Made by a program: the position numbers and the translations under genes. Of a stretch of DNA of 64,000 nucleotides, positions 45,885 through 56,112 are shown piece by piece. The notes beneath the pieces are model-generated. The model saw only the letters and a list, made by a program, of their open reading frames with translations, was not told where the DNA came from and did not search any database. The stretch lies in assembly GCA_002368355.1 (NCBI GenBank), contig AP018281.1, positions 930,001 to 994,000 of the forward strand, in the 5' to 3' direction. The stretch comes from Chondrocystis sp. NIES-4102. GTDB lineage: Bacteria > Cyanobacteriota > Cyanobacteriia > Cyanobacteriales > Xenococcaceae. Position 1 is the first letter of the stretch. Each line of letters begins with the position of its first letter.

Positions 45885-46262
45885 TCAATTATTGAATAAG
45901 GTTTGATTAGGACTCTGGCGAGCGCCTAAAGCGTTTTCCCAGTTGGAATGATAGATATTACCAATGGGTTGAGAAATAAAATGACAGCGACACCATCTAC
46001 ATTCAATACCGATTTACCAGTTTGACAAGAGCGATCGCTCTTAAGGATAATTTGATTTTAGAGGAAACAAGGGATTGATCGCTTCAAAGAATTCTCAGTC
46101 AGTTGTACTCATGTTAGGCAATTCTTGTTTTACCGCATTAATCCATAAATAAACACTATCAGGTAGTTCTTGGCGCAAAGCTGCACTAAAAGACACATTA
46201 CGGCGATTTAATTCTAAACATTGAGATAAATAGCGATCGCTCTCCCTATTACTCCGATTTTA
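45885..46262 (-). pseudogene. Decayed gene remnant upstream of the NRPS cluster, unidentified
   Basis: A single minus-strand frame runs RYLSQCLELNRRNVSFSAAL, RQELPDSVYLWINAVKQELP, then TGA, EFFEAINPLFPLKSNYP, TAA, ERSLLSNW, TAA, IGIECRWCRCHFISQPIGNI, YHSNWENALGARQSPNQTLF and ends at TGA 45885. The frame is kept over about 125 codons with three stops and no frameshift, so this is a recently disabled gene. The Cys-rich ECRWCRC stretch could bind metal. Family not recognised. The 191 bases between it and the FAAL-NRPS gene hold no gene. Confidence 0.55.
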
Positions 46263-46453
46263 GCTACGAAAACTATATAGCTGAATCTGAGTCATCTACA
46301 ATAATTTTTAATAGGAATTATTTGCATTAAATTATAAAAGCAGGTAAAGTGAAGATCGCCGAATATAATAGAAAGCCATTGATAGATAGAAGTGTTTGAC
46401 CGTTGGTCTAAAAGCAATAAGCTCCAGGTACTTCTAGATAATCATTTTAAAAA

Positions 46454-49400
46454 ATGAATAAAATTATCAATAAATATACATCAGTAATCCAGCTATTGAG
46501 CGATCGCGCAGTCAAACAACCTAACGCTACTGCTTTTACCTTTTTAGAAGATGGAGAAAACAGAGAAACGACAGTTACATATCAACAGTTAGATCTGCGT
46601 AGTCGGCAAATTGCAACAAAACTACAAGCCCTAGGGTTAGAGGGAGAAAGAGCCTTATTACTTTATCCTTCAGGGTTAGATTATTTAGCAGCCTTTTTTG
46701 GTTGTTTATACGCAGGAGTAATAGCTGTTCCTGCCTATCCGCCTCAAAATTCTCGTAAAACTCCCAGAATTAAAGCAATTATAGAGGATTCCCAAAGTGC
46801 GCTCGCCCTAACTACCCAGGCACTATTACCAAAGATGCAACCTTTACTAGAGGGTTTACAGTGGCTAGCGACGGATGATTTAACGGGTATTGATGGTAAT
46901 TGGCGAAAACCTGTTGTAGATAGAGAGACAATTGCTTTTCTACAATATACATCGGGTTCAACTGGCACACCTAAAGGGGTGATGGTAACTCACGGGAATC
47001 TACTGCACAATGGGGCTATGACTTATCGTTGGATGAAACATTCCCCTCAAAGTAAGTTTATCTCTTGGTTGCCGATTTATCATGACATGGGTTTAGTGGG
47101 AGGAATTATACAACCTCTTTATGGTGGTTTTCCTTGTGTTTTGATGTCGCCAACGGCTTTTTTACAACGCCCCTATCGTTGGTTACAAGCTATTTCTCGT
47201 TACGGTGGTACTACTAGCGGTGCGCCTAATTTTGCTTACGATTTATGTGTGCAAAAGATTACAGATGAACAAAAGGCAACTCTCGATCTTAGTAGTTGGC
47301 AGGTGGCGTTTAATGGGGCTGAACCTATTCGTTATGAGACTTTAGAGGGTTTTACTCAGGCTTTTGCTAAGTGTGGTTTTCGGCGCGAGGCTTTTTATCC
47401 TTGTTACGGGATGGCAGAGGCGACTTTGTTGGTGGCTGGAGGTGATCAGGAAACTGAGTATGAATTTAAGCGAGTAGATAAATTGGCTTTGGCTGAAAAT
47501 CGAATTGTAGCAGCTTCAGGGGAATCTGACAGTCAGGTTTTAGTAGGTTGTGGTAGGAGTATTGGTGATCAGGAGATTATTATTGTTAATCCTAAAACTT
47601 TAATTGGTTGTGAAGATAATCAGGTTGGGGAGATTTGGGTAAGAGGGGAGAGTGTTGCTAAGGGTTATTGGCAGAGGGTGGAAGAGACGCAAGCAACCTT
47701 TCACGCCAAGGGCAGCGATGGGGAGTATTTACGTACTGGTGATTTGGGTTTTTTGGATGAAGCAGGGGAGTTATTTATTACTGGTAGGCTCAAGGATTTG
47801 ATTGTTATTCGGGGGCGCAATCTTTATCCGCAAGATATTGAGTTGACGGCGCAAAGGAGTCATTGGGCTTTACGTTTGGATAGTAATGCTGCTTTTACGC
47901 AAGAGGTGGGGAATGAGGAAAGGTTAGTAGTGGTAGTTGAGTTGGAGTTTCGGGTAAAACCTGATTTTGAAGAGGTAATTGTTGCTATTCGTCAGGGGGT
48001 AACGGAGGTACACGAAGTTGAAGTTTATGGGGTGGTTTTGATTAAGCCTGGGAGTATTCCCAAAACTTCTAGTGGTAAGATTCAGCGTGGGGAAACTCGC
48101 AAGCGGTTTATTGAGGGGAAATTAGATGTAGTTGCCAGTAGTGTTATAGAGCCTCAATTTAATGATCGAATTGTTGAATTGACGAGGGAAAAACTGTTAC
48201 AGTATCCGCCAAAGGAAGTTCAGTTAGTTTTAGAAAGTTATTTGCATTCTCATCTGGCTCGCCTTTTACAAAGCTCGGATCAAAGTATTGAGTTAGATAG
48301 ATCTTTGACTGCTTTGGGGATGGATTCGATAAAAGTATTTGAATTAAAAAATCAATTAGAAGCGGATTTAGGTGTGGATATTGCGATCGCTGATTTGTTT
48401 TCGGAATTAACTTTGCGATCGCTCGTATCTCAGATCTTGGCTCAAAAGGTTACTGAATCGATATCTCTTAAACCAGTTATTAGTAGTAGTAATATTCATC
48501 CTGTTTCTTTTGCTCAAGCTAGACTTTGGTTTTTAGATCGTCTGCAACCTGGTAATGTTGCTTATAATATTTCCTTTGCCCTAGAAATTGAGGGAAAATT
48601 AGATGTAGCTCGTTTAGGTAGTTGTATTAATCTGGTTATCTCCAGACACGAAATTCTGAGAACTTCTTTTACTATAGTTGAGGGTAAACCAGTACAGGTA
48701 ATTCATCCACAGTTGCAAGTAAGTTTATCGGTAGTGGATGTATTAGAATCAGAAGCTCAAGGAATTACTACCCAAAAGCATCAATATCCTTTTGATCTGA
48801 CTCAATTACCCCTATTAAGACTGTCTTTACTTAAATTGCGATCGCAACACCATATATTATTGTTGACGATGCACCATATTATTGCTGATGGTTTATCTGC
48901 AGAGGTATTTGTAAGTGAAGTTGCTCAGTTGTATCGAGGTGTAAGGCAAGAGGAATTAACTATACAGTATAAGGATGTAGTCTATTGGCAACAGCAATTA
49001 AAACGTGAAGATATATTAATTGATTATTGGCAACGACAGCTAAAGGGCGCACCACCCCTATTACAATTACCTACAGATCAACCTCGACCAGCAGTACAAA
49101 ATTATCAAGGTTGCAGTCAGTCGTGGGAAATATCTAGTAGTTTAACCCAACAGTTGCGAACTTTGGCGCAAAATCAAGGGGTGACTTTATTTATGTTGTT
49201 ACTCGCAGCATTTAAGACGTTACTCTATCGCTATACTGGAGAAGAAGATTTAGTAGTAGGTTCACCTATTGCTAATCGCAACCATAAGCAATTAAAGGGT
49301 TTAATCGGCTTTTTTGTTAATACTGTAGTCTTACGCAGTCAGATAACAGGTAATTTAGGTTTTTGCGAGTTTTTATCTCAAATACGCCAGGTAGCCAGGG

Positions 49401-51685
49401 AAGCTTACGCCCATCAAGATTTACCCTTTGATCAGGTGGTAGAAGTCTTACAACCTACAAGAGACTTGAGTTATACGCCCCTGTTTCAGGTGATGTTTAG
49501 TTTACAAGATGCTGTTAATTTAGCAACCATTCCTGGCTTGAGTTTAAAGGAATTTAAAGTAGATCCTAAAATAGCTCAATTTGATTTGACTCTTAGTATT
49601 GAAAATCGGGAAAAACAGCTTGTTGCTACTTTTGAATATAACAGCAATTTATTTGATGATCACACAATTACTAGAATGTTGGATCATTATCAGAATTTAT
49701 TAACAGGGATTATTATTAATCCTAATGCTCAAATTTCTGAGTTACCTTTATTATCCCAGGCAGAGAAACAACAATTATTAGTTGATTGGAATCCTAATTT
49801 AATTAATAATACTTCCCTTTCACTTGTGGAAATATTTCAAGATCAAGTAAAGAAAAATCCTGAAGCTATAGCCCTAGTTTGTGATCATCAACAATTAACT
49901 TATCAAGAATTAAATCAACAAGCTAATCAATTGGCAAGTTATTTAAGGGAAATTGGGGTGAAACCTGAAGTATTAGTTGGGGTTTATTTAGAACGTTCCC
50001 TTGCTGTTTTTATAGCTATTTTGGCAATTATTAAAGCAGGTGGTGCTTATTTACCCCTAGATCCCAAATATCCGCCAGTTAGAATTGCTTGGATGTTGGA
50101 AGATGCCCAACCTTTAGTAATTTTAGCGACACAAAATCTTAAAGCAGCCCTACCAGTTACCACAGCTAAGGTTATTTATTTAGATACTATTGGGGATAAT
50201 TTGGAGCAAAAAAGTAAAGAAAATTTACCCATTCAAACAATACAAAATAATGCTTTATATACAATTTATACATCAGGTTCTACAGGCAAACCTAAAGGAG
50301 TTGTATGTACTTATGGCGGTTTAGTTAATAGTTATTTGGCTTGGCAGCAGGGTAATTTATTACCCCAAGGAGATAATAATTGTTATCTACAAATGGCAAG
50401 TTTTTCCTTTGATGTTTTTACTGGGGATTTAATTAAAGCTCTAGGTTCTGGGTCTAAATTGGTTATTTGTCCGCAACAATTACTTTTAGAACCTCAAAAG
50501 TTATATCAATTTATGGTGCAAGAAAAGATAACTTGTGCTGATTTTGTACCTGCGGTATTAATTAATTTGCTTGACTATTTGGAGACAAGTAAGCTGAATT
50601 TACATTTTATGAAATTAATAATTGTCGGTTCAGATAGTTGGTATGTTAGAGATTATCAGCGAGTTAAAAGGTTAGCTGGTTTAACTACTAAAGTAATTAA
50701 TGCTTATGGAGTGAGTGAAGCAACTATTGATAGTAGTTTTTTTGCAGCAGAAGAATTAAATTTAGCTAAAGAACAGCTTGTCCCTATAGGTCGTCCTTTT
50801 GCTAACACTCAAGTTTATTTATTAGATAATAATTTACAACCAGTACCGATTGGGGTTTGGGGTGAAATTTATCTTGGTGGTAGTAGTTTGGCAAGAGGAT
50901 ATTTAAATCAGCCTCAGTTAACGGCAGAAAGATTTATTAATAATCCTTTTATCAGTAAGTCCCTACTTTATAAGACAGGAGATCAAGCTCGTTATCTTGC
51001 TGATGGAAATTTACAATTTTTAGCCAGAACTGATAATCAAGTAAAAATTCGTGGTTTTAGGATTGAAATTGCGGAAATTGAGATAGTAATTAGGCAGCAT
51101 CCAGGAGTAAGGCAAGGGGTAGTTATTGTTAAAGAGGATATTAAGGGAAATAAATATTTGGTGGCTTTTATAGTAGTAAAGGAAACTGCAATAAATACTG
51201 CCTTGGTAATAGAAGAAGTGAAAAAATACCTCAAGCAAAAACTACCAGACTATCTTATACCCGTTGCTTGGGAAGTAATAGCAGAAATACCTATAACAGT
51301 TAATGGCAAGATAGATCGGCTGAGTTTAAGGGATAAGAAAACTTCTATGACTGTAGCCATTTCAGCACCCAATAAGCAGGAAAGAATAATTTTAGAAATT
51401 TGGCAAACACTTCTACAAAGAGAGAATATTACGGTTAATGATAACTTTTTTGATGTTGGTGGACATTCCCTACTGCTTGCCCAACTACAAGCAAAACTAG
51501 AACAATCTTTGGCAATAAAAATAGCTATTACTGATTTATTTAAATATCCTACTGTTAGTTCCTTGGCTAACTATTTAACAGGAGAAATAAAATTACCAAC
51601 TAATAAAATAATAAGCGATCGCGTCGCTAAACAAAAAGCAGCTATAGCCCGCCAAAAGCAATTAAAAGGAGCAAGAAAAATATGA
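46454..51685 (+). CDS. FAAL-ACP-C-A-PCP nonribosomal peptide synthetase loading protein
   Basis: 1743 residues. Order: fatty-acyl-AMP ligase (about 10-585; YTSGSTGTPKGVMVTHGN, WLPIYHDMGLVGGI, CYGMAEATLLVAGG), ACP with Ser in LGMDSIKVFEL (about 625), condensation domain (about 676-1115; MHHIIADG at about 807), adenylation domain (about 1130-1640; YTSGSTGKPKG, RPFANTQVYLL, YKTGDQARYL) and PCP with Ser in FFDVGGHSLL (about 1672). Substrate-pocket residues by motif alignment are D, V, G, D, I, G, A, I, D, close to the ornithine code DVGEIGSIDK, so a basic amino acid is likely. It should load a fatty acid and amide-link it to this residue. Stop overlaps the PKS start by four bases. Confidence 0.93.
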   Translation: MNKIINKYTSVIQLLSDRAVKQPNATAFTFLEDGENRETTVTYQQLDLRSRQIATKLQALGLEGERALLLYPSGLDYLAAFFGCLYAGVIAVPAYPPQNSRKTPRIKAIIEDSQSALALTTQALLPKMQPLLEGLQWLATDDLTGIDGNWRKPVVDRETIAFLQYTSGSTGTPKGVMVTHGNLLHNGAMTYRWMKHSPQSKFISWLPIYHDMGLVGGIIQPLYGGFPCVLMSPTAFLQRPYRWLQAISRYGGTTSGAPNFAYDLCVQKITDEQKATLDLSSWQVAFNGAEPIRYETLEGFTQAFAKCGFRREAFYPCYGMAEATLLVAGGDQETEYEFKRVDKLALAENRIVAASGESDSQVLVGCGRSIGDQEIIIVNPKTLIGCEDNQVGEIWVRGESVAKGYWQRVEETQATFHAKGSDGEYLRTGDLGFLDEAGELFITGRLKDLIVIRGRNLYPQDIELTAQRSHWALRLDSNAAFTQEVGNEERLVVVVELEFRVKPDFEEVIVAIRQGVTEVHEVEVYGVVLIKPGSIPKTSSGKIQRGETRKRFIEGKLDVVASSVIEPQFNDRIVELTREKLLQYPPKEVQLVLESYLHSHLARLLQSSDQSIELDRSLTALGMDSIKVFELKNQLEADLGVDIAIADLFSELTLRSLVSQILAQKVTESISLKPVISSSNIHPVSFAQARLWFLDRLQPGNVAYNISFALEIEGKLDVARLGSCINLVISRHEILRTSFTIVEGKPVQVIHPQLQVSLSVVDVLESEAQGITTQKHQYPFDLTQLPLLRLSLLKLRSQHHILLLTMHHIIADGLSAEVFVSEVAQLYRGVRQEELTIQYKDVVYWQQQLKREDILIDYWQRQLKGAPPLLQLPTDQPRPAVQNYQGCSQSWEISSSLTQQLRTLAQNQGVTLFMLLLAAFKTLLYRYTGEEDLVVGSPIANRNHKQLKGLIGFFVNTVVLRSQITGNLGFCEFLSQIRQVAREAYAHQDLPFDQVVEVLQPTRDLSYTPLFQVMFSLQDAVNLATIPGLSLKEFKVDPKIAQFDLTLSIENREKQLVATFEYNSNLFDDHTITRMLDHYQNLLTGIIINPNAQISELPLLSQAEKQQLLVDWNPNLINNTSLSLVEIFQDQVKKNPEAIALVCDHQQLTYQELNQQANQLASYLREIGVKPEVLVGVYLERSLAVFIAILAIIKAGGAYLPLDPKYPPVRIAWMLEDAQPLVILATQNLKAALPVTTAKVIYLDTIGDNLEQKSKENLPIQTIQNNALYTIYTSGSTGKPKGVVCTYGGLVNSYLAWQQGNLLPQGDNNCYLQMASFSFDVFTGDLIKALGSGSKLVICPQQLLLEPQKLYQFMVQEKITCADFVPAVLINLLDYLETSKLNLHFMKLIIVGSDSWYVRDYQRVKRLAGLTTKVINAYGVSEATIDSSFFAAEELNLAKEQLVPIGRPFANTQVYLLDNNLQPVPIGVWGEIYLGGSSLARGYLNQPQLTAERFINNPFISKSLLYKTGDQARYLADGNLQFLARTDNQVKIRGFRIEIAEIEIVIRQHPGVRQGVVIVKEDIKGNKYLVAFIVVKETAINTALVIEEVKKYLKQKLPDYLIPVAWEVIAEIPITVNGKIDRLSLRDKKTSMTVAISAPNKQERIILEIWQTLLQRENITVNDNFFDVGGHSLLLAQLQAKLEQSLAIKIAITDLFKYPTVSSLANYLTGEIKLPTNKIISDRVAKQKAAIARQKQLKGARKI

Positions 51686-54600
51686 ACAATCTAACTAATT
51701 TAAATCTGGAAGATGCCATTGCCATCATCGGTATGGATGGTCGTTTTCCTGGGGCAAAAAATATTACTGAGTTTTGGGATAATCTTAAACATGGTCGTGA
51801 ATCAATTACTCATTTAAGCGAGCAGGAATTATTACATAGTGGGGTAGATAAAAAAACAATTAATAACCCAAACTATGTAAAGGCAGGCGCATTTCTAGAC
51901 GATATAGATCGCTTTGATGCTAGCTTTTTTGGCTATAATCCTCAAACCGCTTCCTCACTCGATCCACAACATCGTTTATTTCTAGAATCTGCTTATAATG
52001 CTTTAGAAAATGCTGGTTATAATCCCGATAACTACCCTGGGAAAATTGGAATTTTTGCAGGAGTTGGTTGGAATAATTATTTACTATCTAATCTCAAGGG
52101 CGATGAGGATTTCTGGCAAACAGCCTTGGGTTATCAAACAGTAATAGGTAACGATAAAGATTTTCTCACTACTCGTATTTCCTATCTCTTAAATCTCAAA
52201 GGCATTAGTTTAGATATCCAAACCGCTTGTTCTACTTCCTTGGTGGCTACCGCTATGGGTTGTCAAAGTCTACTTACCTATCAATCTGATATGGTTTTAG
52301 CAGGAGGGGTGAGTATTGCTAGTCTTAAAAAAATAGGCTATCTCTATCAAACAGGGGGAATTCTCTCTCCTGATGGACATTGTCGCGCTTTTGATGCCCA
52401 AGCACAAGGAACTGTACCTGGTAGTGGTGTTGGGGTGGTTGTCTTAAAACGTCTGGAAGATGCGATCGCTGATGGGGATTGCATCCATGCTATTATCCGT
52501 GCTTCGGCAATTAATAATGATGGTGGTGATAAGGTTGGGTACACAGCCCCAAGCGTTGCAGGGCAAGCAGAGGTTATCGCCTCCGCTTTGGCTTTAGCTG
52601 CCGTTGCCCCCGAAACTATTACTTATATTGAAACCCACGGCACAGGTACGGTTTTAGGTGATCCTATTGAAATTGCAGCCCTACATCAGGTTTTTGGCGA
52701 TAATGGCAAAATTGCCCTAGGTTCGGTTAAAACTAATATTGGGCATTTGGACGCAGCAGCAGGGATTGCAGGGCTAATTAAAACGGTTTTGGCACTCAAA
52801 CACCAGCAGATTCCCCCAAGCTTACATTTTCAACATCCTAACCCCAAAATTGATTTTGCTAATAGTCCTTTTTACGTTAATACGCAGTTGCAAGCATGGG
52901 CGAAGGGTGAATATCCCAGACGGGCAGGTGTTAGTTCTTTTGGGATTGGGGGTACAAATGTACATCTGGTATTGGAAGAAGCACCCTTAACTAGGCAGCA
53001 GCTAGCCACACGACAGGAGGAATTATTAGTAATCTCGGCAAAAACAGAAACTGCTTTGGAAACAGCAACCACTAATTTAGCTGCATATCTATCCCAGCAC
53101 CCAGAATTGGATTTGGCAGATGTGGCTTATACTCTACAGGTGGGGCGCAAGGAATATAATTATCGTCGCTTGATTGTAGGTAAAGATCTTCAGGAAATGG
53201 CGATCGCTCTTGCCAACCTAGATCCACAACGGGTTTTAACTCATTGTACCTCCCAGCAGCGTCAGGGAATAACTTTTATGTTCCCAGGTCAAGGTTCACA
53301 ATATTTTCAGATGGGTAAGGAATTATACGCCACTCAACCTGTATTCCGTCAGTGTATCGATCGCTGTGGGGAAATTCTCCAAGCTTATTTAGATCTCCCT
53401 TTATTGGAAGTTTTGGGGTTTGTCTCTGCCACATCCCCTAATTATATAAATCAAACTCAATACGCTCAACCAGCCATCTTTACTATTGAATATGCCTTGG
53501 CGCAATTATGGATCTCTTGGGGCGTTAAACCACAAGCTGCTATTGGGCATAGTATTGGCGAATACGTAGCTGCTACCATTGCTGGGGTTTTTTCCCTCGA
53601 AACTGCCCTATATATAGTCGCCCAACGGGGTAAGTTAGTGGCTCAAATGCCCACAGGTTCAATGTTGGCTGTATCTTTATCCCCAACAGCAGTAAAACAA
53701 ATACTCGATGATCGTTTATCCCTCGCTGCTATTAATGCCCCCAACCTCTGTGTTATTGCAGGTGAGGATCAGGCGATCGCACTTTGCGCCAAACAATTAC
53801 AACAATGTCGTCATCTCCATACCTCCCATGCCTTCCATTCCCCAATGATGGATGGGGCGATCGCACCCTTGGCAGAAATCTTAGCCCAGGTTGAATTACA
53901 TCCTCCCCAAATGCCCTTTATCTCTTGTGTTACGGGGACTTGGATCACCTCAGCCCAGGCAACAGATCCCGATTATTGGGCAAAACATCTACGTCAAACC
54001 GTTTGCTTTGCTCATGGAGTTACAGAATTACTACAAGATCCTGACTGTATTTTATTAGAAGTGGGTGCGGGTAGAACTTTATCTACCTTCGTCCGACATA
54101 ACCCGAATCAAGCTACAGGGCAAATTGTCTTATCTTCTTTACCCCATCCCCAAGAAGCAATTGGCGATATGGCTTTTATCCTTAATATGTTGGGGAGATT
54201 ATGGTTAGCAGGAGTAGCAATAGATTGGGTTAATTTTTCAGCCCCCCAAGCCCACGCTAGAATACCTCTGCCTACCTATCCTTTTGAGCGTCAGCGTTAT
54301 TGGTTATCGAAGGAAAATGTAGTTAAGAAAAAAGATCTTGCTGATTGGTTTTATCTTCCAGTTTGGCAAGCATTACCCTTATTTCCAACCCCTAAGCAAC
54401 CCTTAGATCCCTATTTGGTTTTTGCCGATCAATCTTCCTTATCTAAAGAAATACTTCAACAGTTGGGCAACAAGGCAATATCTGTATATCAGGGAGAAGA
54501 ATATAGCTTTAATAACCATCAATATACAATCGATCCTGAAAACCCAGCCGACTATCAAACACTATTGGGTGCGATCGCGAAGCGTAGCCCCGAAGGGCTA

Positions 54601-56058
54601 ATCGCCAATTTAGATAGTCTCCCAACTAAAATTATCTATTTATGGAGTGTGGATTATCAAGGAGAGCAAAATTTTTGGCATCTGATTTATCTCGCCCAAG
54701 CTATCCCACAACCACCCAAGCACCAGATAGAAATAATTGTTGTTACTGATAACTTCTACGACGTGATCGGCAATGAAACCCTATCTTATACCCCAGCCAC
54801 CCTCTTAGGTGCGATCGTTGTTATTCCTCAAGAGTATAATTACCTCAGTTGTCGTCAGATAGATCTAAATCAAGCTGAATCTATTACTTTAGAACAACTC
54901 ATCACCGAATTTACGACAGATACAACCGCGCAATTTATCGCCTATCGCCATCGTCGTCGTTGGGTACAAAGTTTTGAACCTGTTTCCCTCAATACCCCGT
55001 CAAACTCCAAATTAAGACAAGCAGGTGTTTATCTTATTACTGGGGGAATGGGTGGTATCGGTTTAACTTTAGCTAAATATTTGGCTCGTCGGGTACAAGC
55101 TAAACTTATTTTGATCGGGCGATCGCCATTATCTTCTACCCAGAAGCTACAGGATTTAGAGGCTTTGGGGGCTGAGGTTTTAACCTTGAGTGCCGATGTC
55201 TGCAACTATGATTCCATGCAGCAAGCCATAGCTCAAACTGTATCCCGTTTTGGTACGATTAATGGTGTGATTCATTGTGCTGGTATCCCTGGGGGTGGCA
55301 TGATTGATTTGAAAACCCCAGATCTGGCTTATCGGGTTTTTGCTCCTAAAGTTACAGGTACATTAGTTCTAAAAGAGGTATTATCAGGTTTTAATTTAGA
55401 TTTTTTGCTGCTTTGCTCTTCCCTAACTTCGATTGTGGGGGGGTTAGGACAAGCTGACTATTGTGGTGCTAATGCCTTTTTGGATGCTTTTGCTCGTAGT
55501 AGGGATCATCATTACCCAACCATAGCTATTAATTGGGATACTTGGCAGCAAGTGGGGATGGCTTACAATACTAATGTTCCTCAACAGCATGGTTTATTAC
55601 CAGATGAAGCAGTAGAGGTGTTTGAGCGCGTGATTAATAGTGGGTTATCTCAAGTTATTGTTTCCACTCAAGATTTAACCAGTGCAATCGCTCAATCTAA
55701 TGATTTCTTGGCTACCTATCAAAATCAAACCGTTTCTACTTCAGATCAAAGTGTTAATGATTATGTTGCTCCTAGTAACGAAATTCAATTAACTATTGCA
55801 AAAATATGGCAAGAAGTGATAGGGTTAGAAAAGATTGGCATCTATGACAACTTCTTTGACTTAGGTGGGCATTCTCTACTAGCTGTACAGGTTACTTCTC
55901 GCCTTCGAGAAACCTTTAATTTAGATTTACCCCTACGCACAGTATTGTTGGAAACTCCTACTATTGCTCAATTAGCTGAGGTAATAGAAGCTAAAATACT
56001 AGCGGAAATAGAAAGTCTTTCTGCTGAGGAAATCACTCGACAATTGGCACAAGAGTAA
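51682..56058 (+). CDS. Type I PKS module KS-AT-KR-ACP
   Basis: 1458 residues. KS (10-430): catalytic Cys183 in QTACSTSLV, HGTGT (about 319) and KTNIGHLDAAAG (about 355). AT (530-830): GQGSQ, active Ser in GHSIGEY and HAFHSP at about 717, the motif of malonyl-CoA-specific ATs. KR (930-1290): NADPH site TGGMGGIG at about 1120, SSLTSIVGG and DYCGANAF with Ser and Tyr. ACP Ser in DLGGHSLLAV (about 1397). No DH, ER or methyltransferase is seen. Downstream of an amino-acid-loading module this should give a beta-hydroxy, gamma-amino (statine-like) extension. Confidence 0.93.
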   Translation: MNNLTNLNLEDAIAIIGMDGRFPGAKNITEFWDNLKHGRESITHLSEQELLHSGVDKKTINNPNYVKAGAFLDDIDRFDASFFGYNPQTASSLDPQHRLFLESAYNALENAGYNPDNYPGKIGIFAGVGWNNYLLSNLKGDEDFWQTALGYQTVIGNDKDFLTTRISYLLNLKGISLDIQTACSTSLVATAMGCQSLLTYQSDMVLAGGVSIASLKKIGYLYQTGGILSPDGHCRAFDAQAQGTVPGSGVGVVVLKRLEDAIADGDCIHAIIRASAINNDGGDKVGYTAPSVAGQAEVIASALALAAVAPETITYIETHGTGTVLGDPIEIAALHQVFGDNGKIALGSVKTNIGHLDAAAGIAGLIKTVLALKHQQIPPSLHFQHPNPKIDFANSPFYVNTQLQAWAKGEYPRRAGVSSFGIGGTNVHLVLEEAPLTRQQLATRQEELLVISAKTETALETATTNLAAYLSQHPELDLADVAYTLQVGRKEYNYRRLIVGKDLQEMAIALANLDPQRVLTHCTSQQRQGITFMFPGQGSQYFQMGKELYATQPVFRQCIDRCGEILQAYLDLPLLEVLGFVSATSPNYINQTQYAQPAIFTIEYALAQLWISWGVKPQAAIGHSIGEYVAATIAGVFSLETALYIVAQRGKLVAQMPTGSMLAVSLSPTAVKQILDDRLSLAAINAPNLCVIAGEDQAIALCAKQLQQCRHLHTSHAFHSPMMDGAIAPLAEILAQVELHPPQMPFISCVTGTWITSAQATDPDYWAKHLRQTVCFAHGVTELLQDPDCILLEVGAGRTLSTFVRHNPNQATGQIVLSSLPHPQEAIGDMAFILNMLGRLWLAGVAIDWVNFSAPQAHARIPLPTYPFERQRYWLSKENVVKKKDLADWFYLPVWQALPLFPTPKQPLDPYLVFADQSSLSKEILQQLGNKAISVYQGEEYSFNNHQYTIDPENPADYQTLLGAIAKRSPEGLIANLDSLPTKIIYLWSVDYQGEQNFWHLIYLAQAIPQPPKHQIEIIVVTDNFYDVIGNETLSYTPATLLGAIVVIPQEYNYLSCRQIDLNQAESITLEQLITEFTTDTTAQFIAYRHRRRWVQSFEPVSLNTPSNSKLRQAGVYLITGGMGGIGLTLAKYLARRVQAKLILIGRSPLSSTQKLQDLEALGAEVLTLSADVCNYDSMQQAIAQTVSRFGTINGVIHCAGIPGGGMIDLKTPDLAYRVFAPKVTGTLVLKEVLSGFNLDFLLLCSSLTSIVGGLGQADYCGANAFLDAFARSRDHHYPTIAINWDTWQQVGMAYNTNVPQQHGLLPDEAVEVFERVINSGLSQVIVSTQDLTSAIAQSNDFLATYQNQTVSTSDQSVNDYVAPSNEIQLTIAKIWQEVIGLEKIGIYDNFFDLGGHSLLAVQVTSRLRETFNLDLPLRTVLLETPTIAQLAEVIEAKILAEIESLSAEEITRQLAQE
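54571..54605. repeat. HIP1-linked palindromic element inside the PKS gene
   Basis: GCGAT (54571) and ATCGC (54601-54605) flank a perfect stem AGCCC-CGAA-GGGCT (54586-54599). The element is in frame, encodes AIAKRSPEGLIA and lies in the linker before the KR catalytic part. Similar gcgaagcg/gtagcccc words occur in cyanobacterial intergenic repeats. Confidence 0.6.
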
Positions 56059-56112
56059 TTTATTTATTTTGATATTTATTGCAAAAGATTCTTAACTATC
56101 CTAAATATTGCT

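Noticed and set aside
51020-51238. Minus-strand frames inside the NRPS, PKS and other large genes
   Set aside because: All are shadows of strong coding frames with clear conserved domains and have no independent support.
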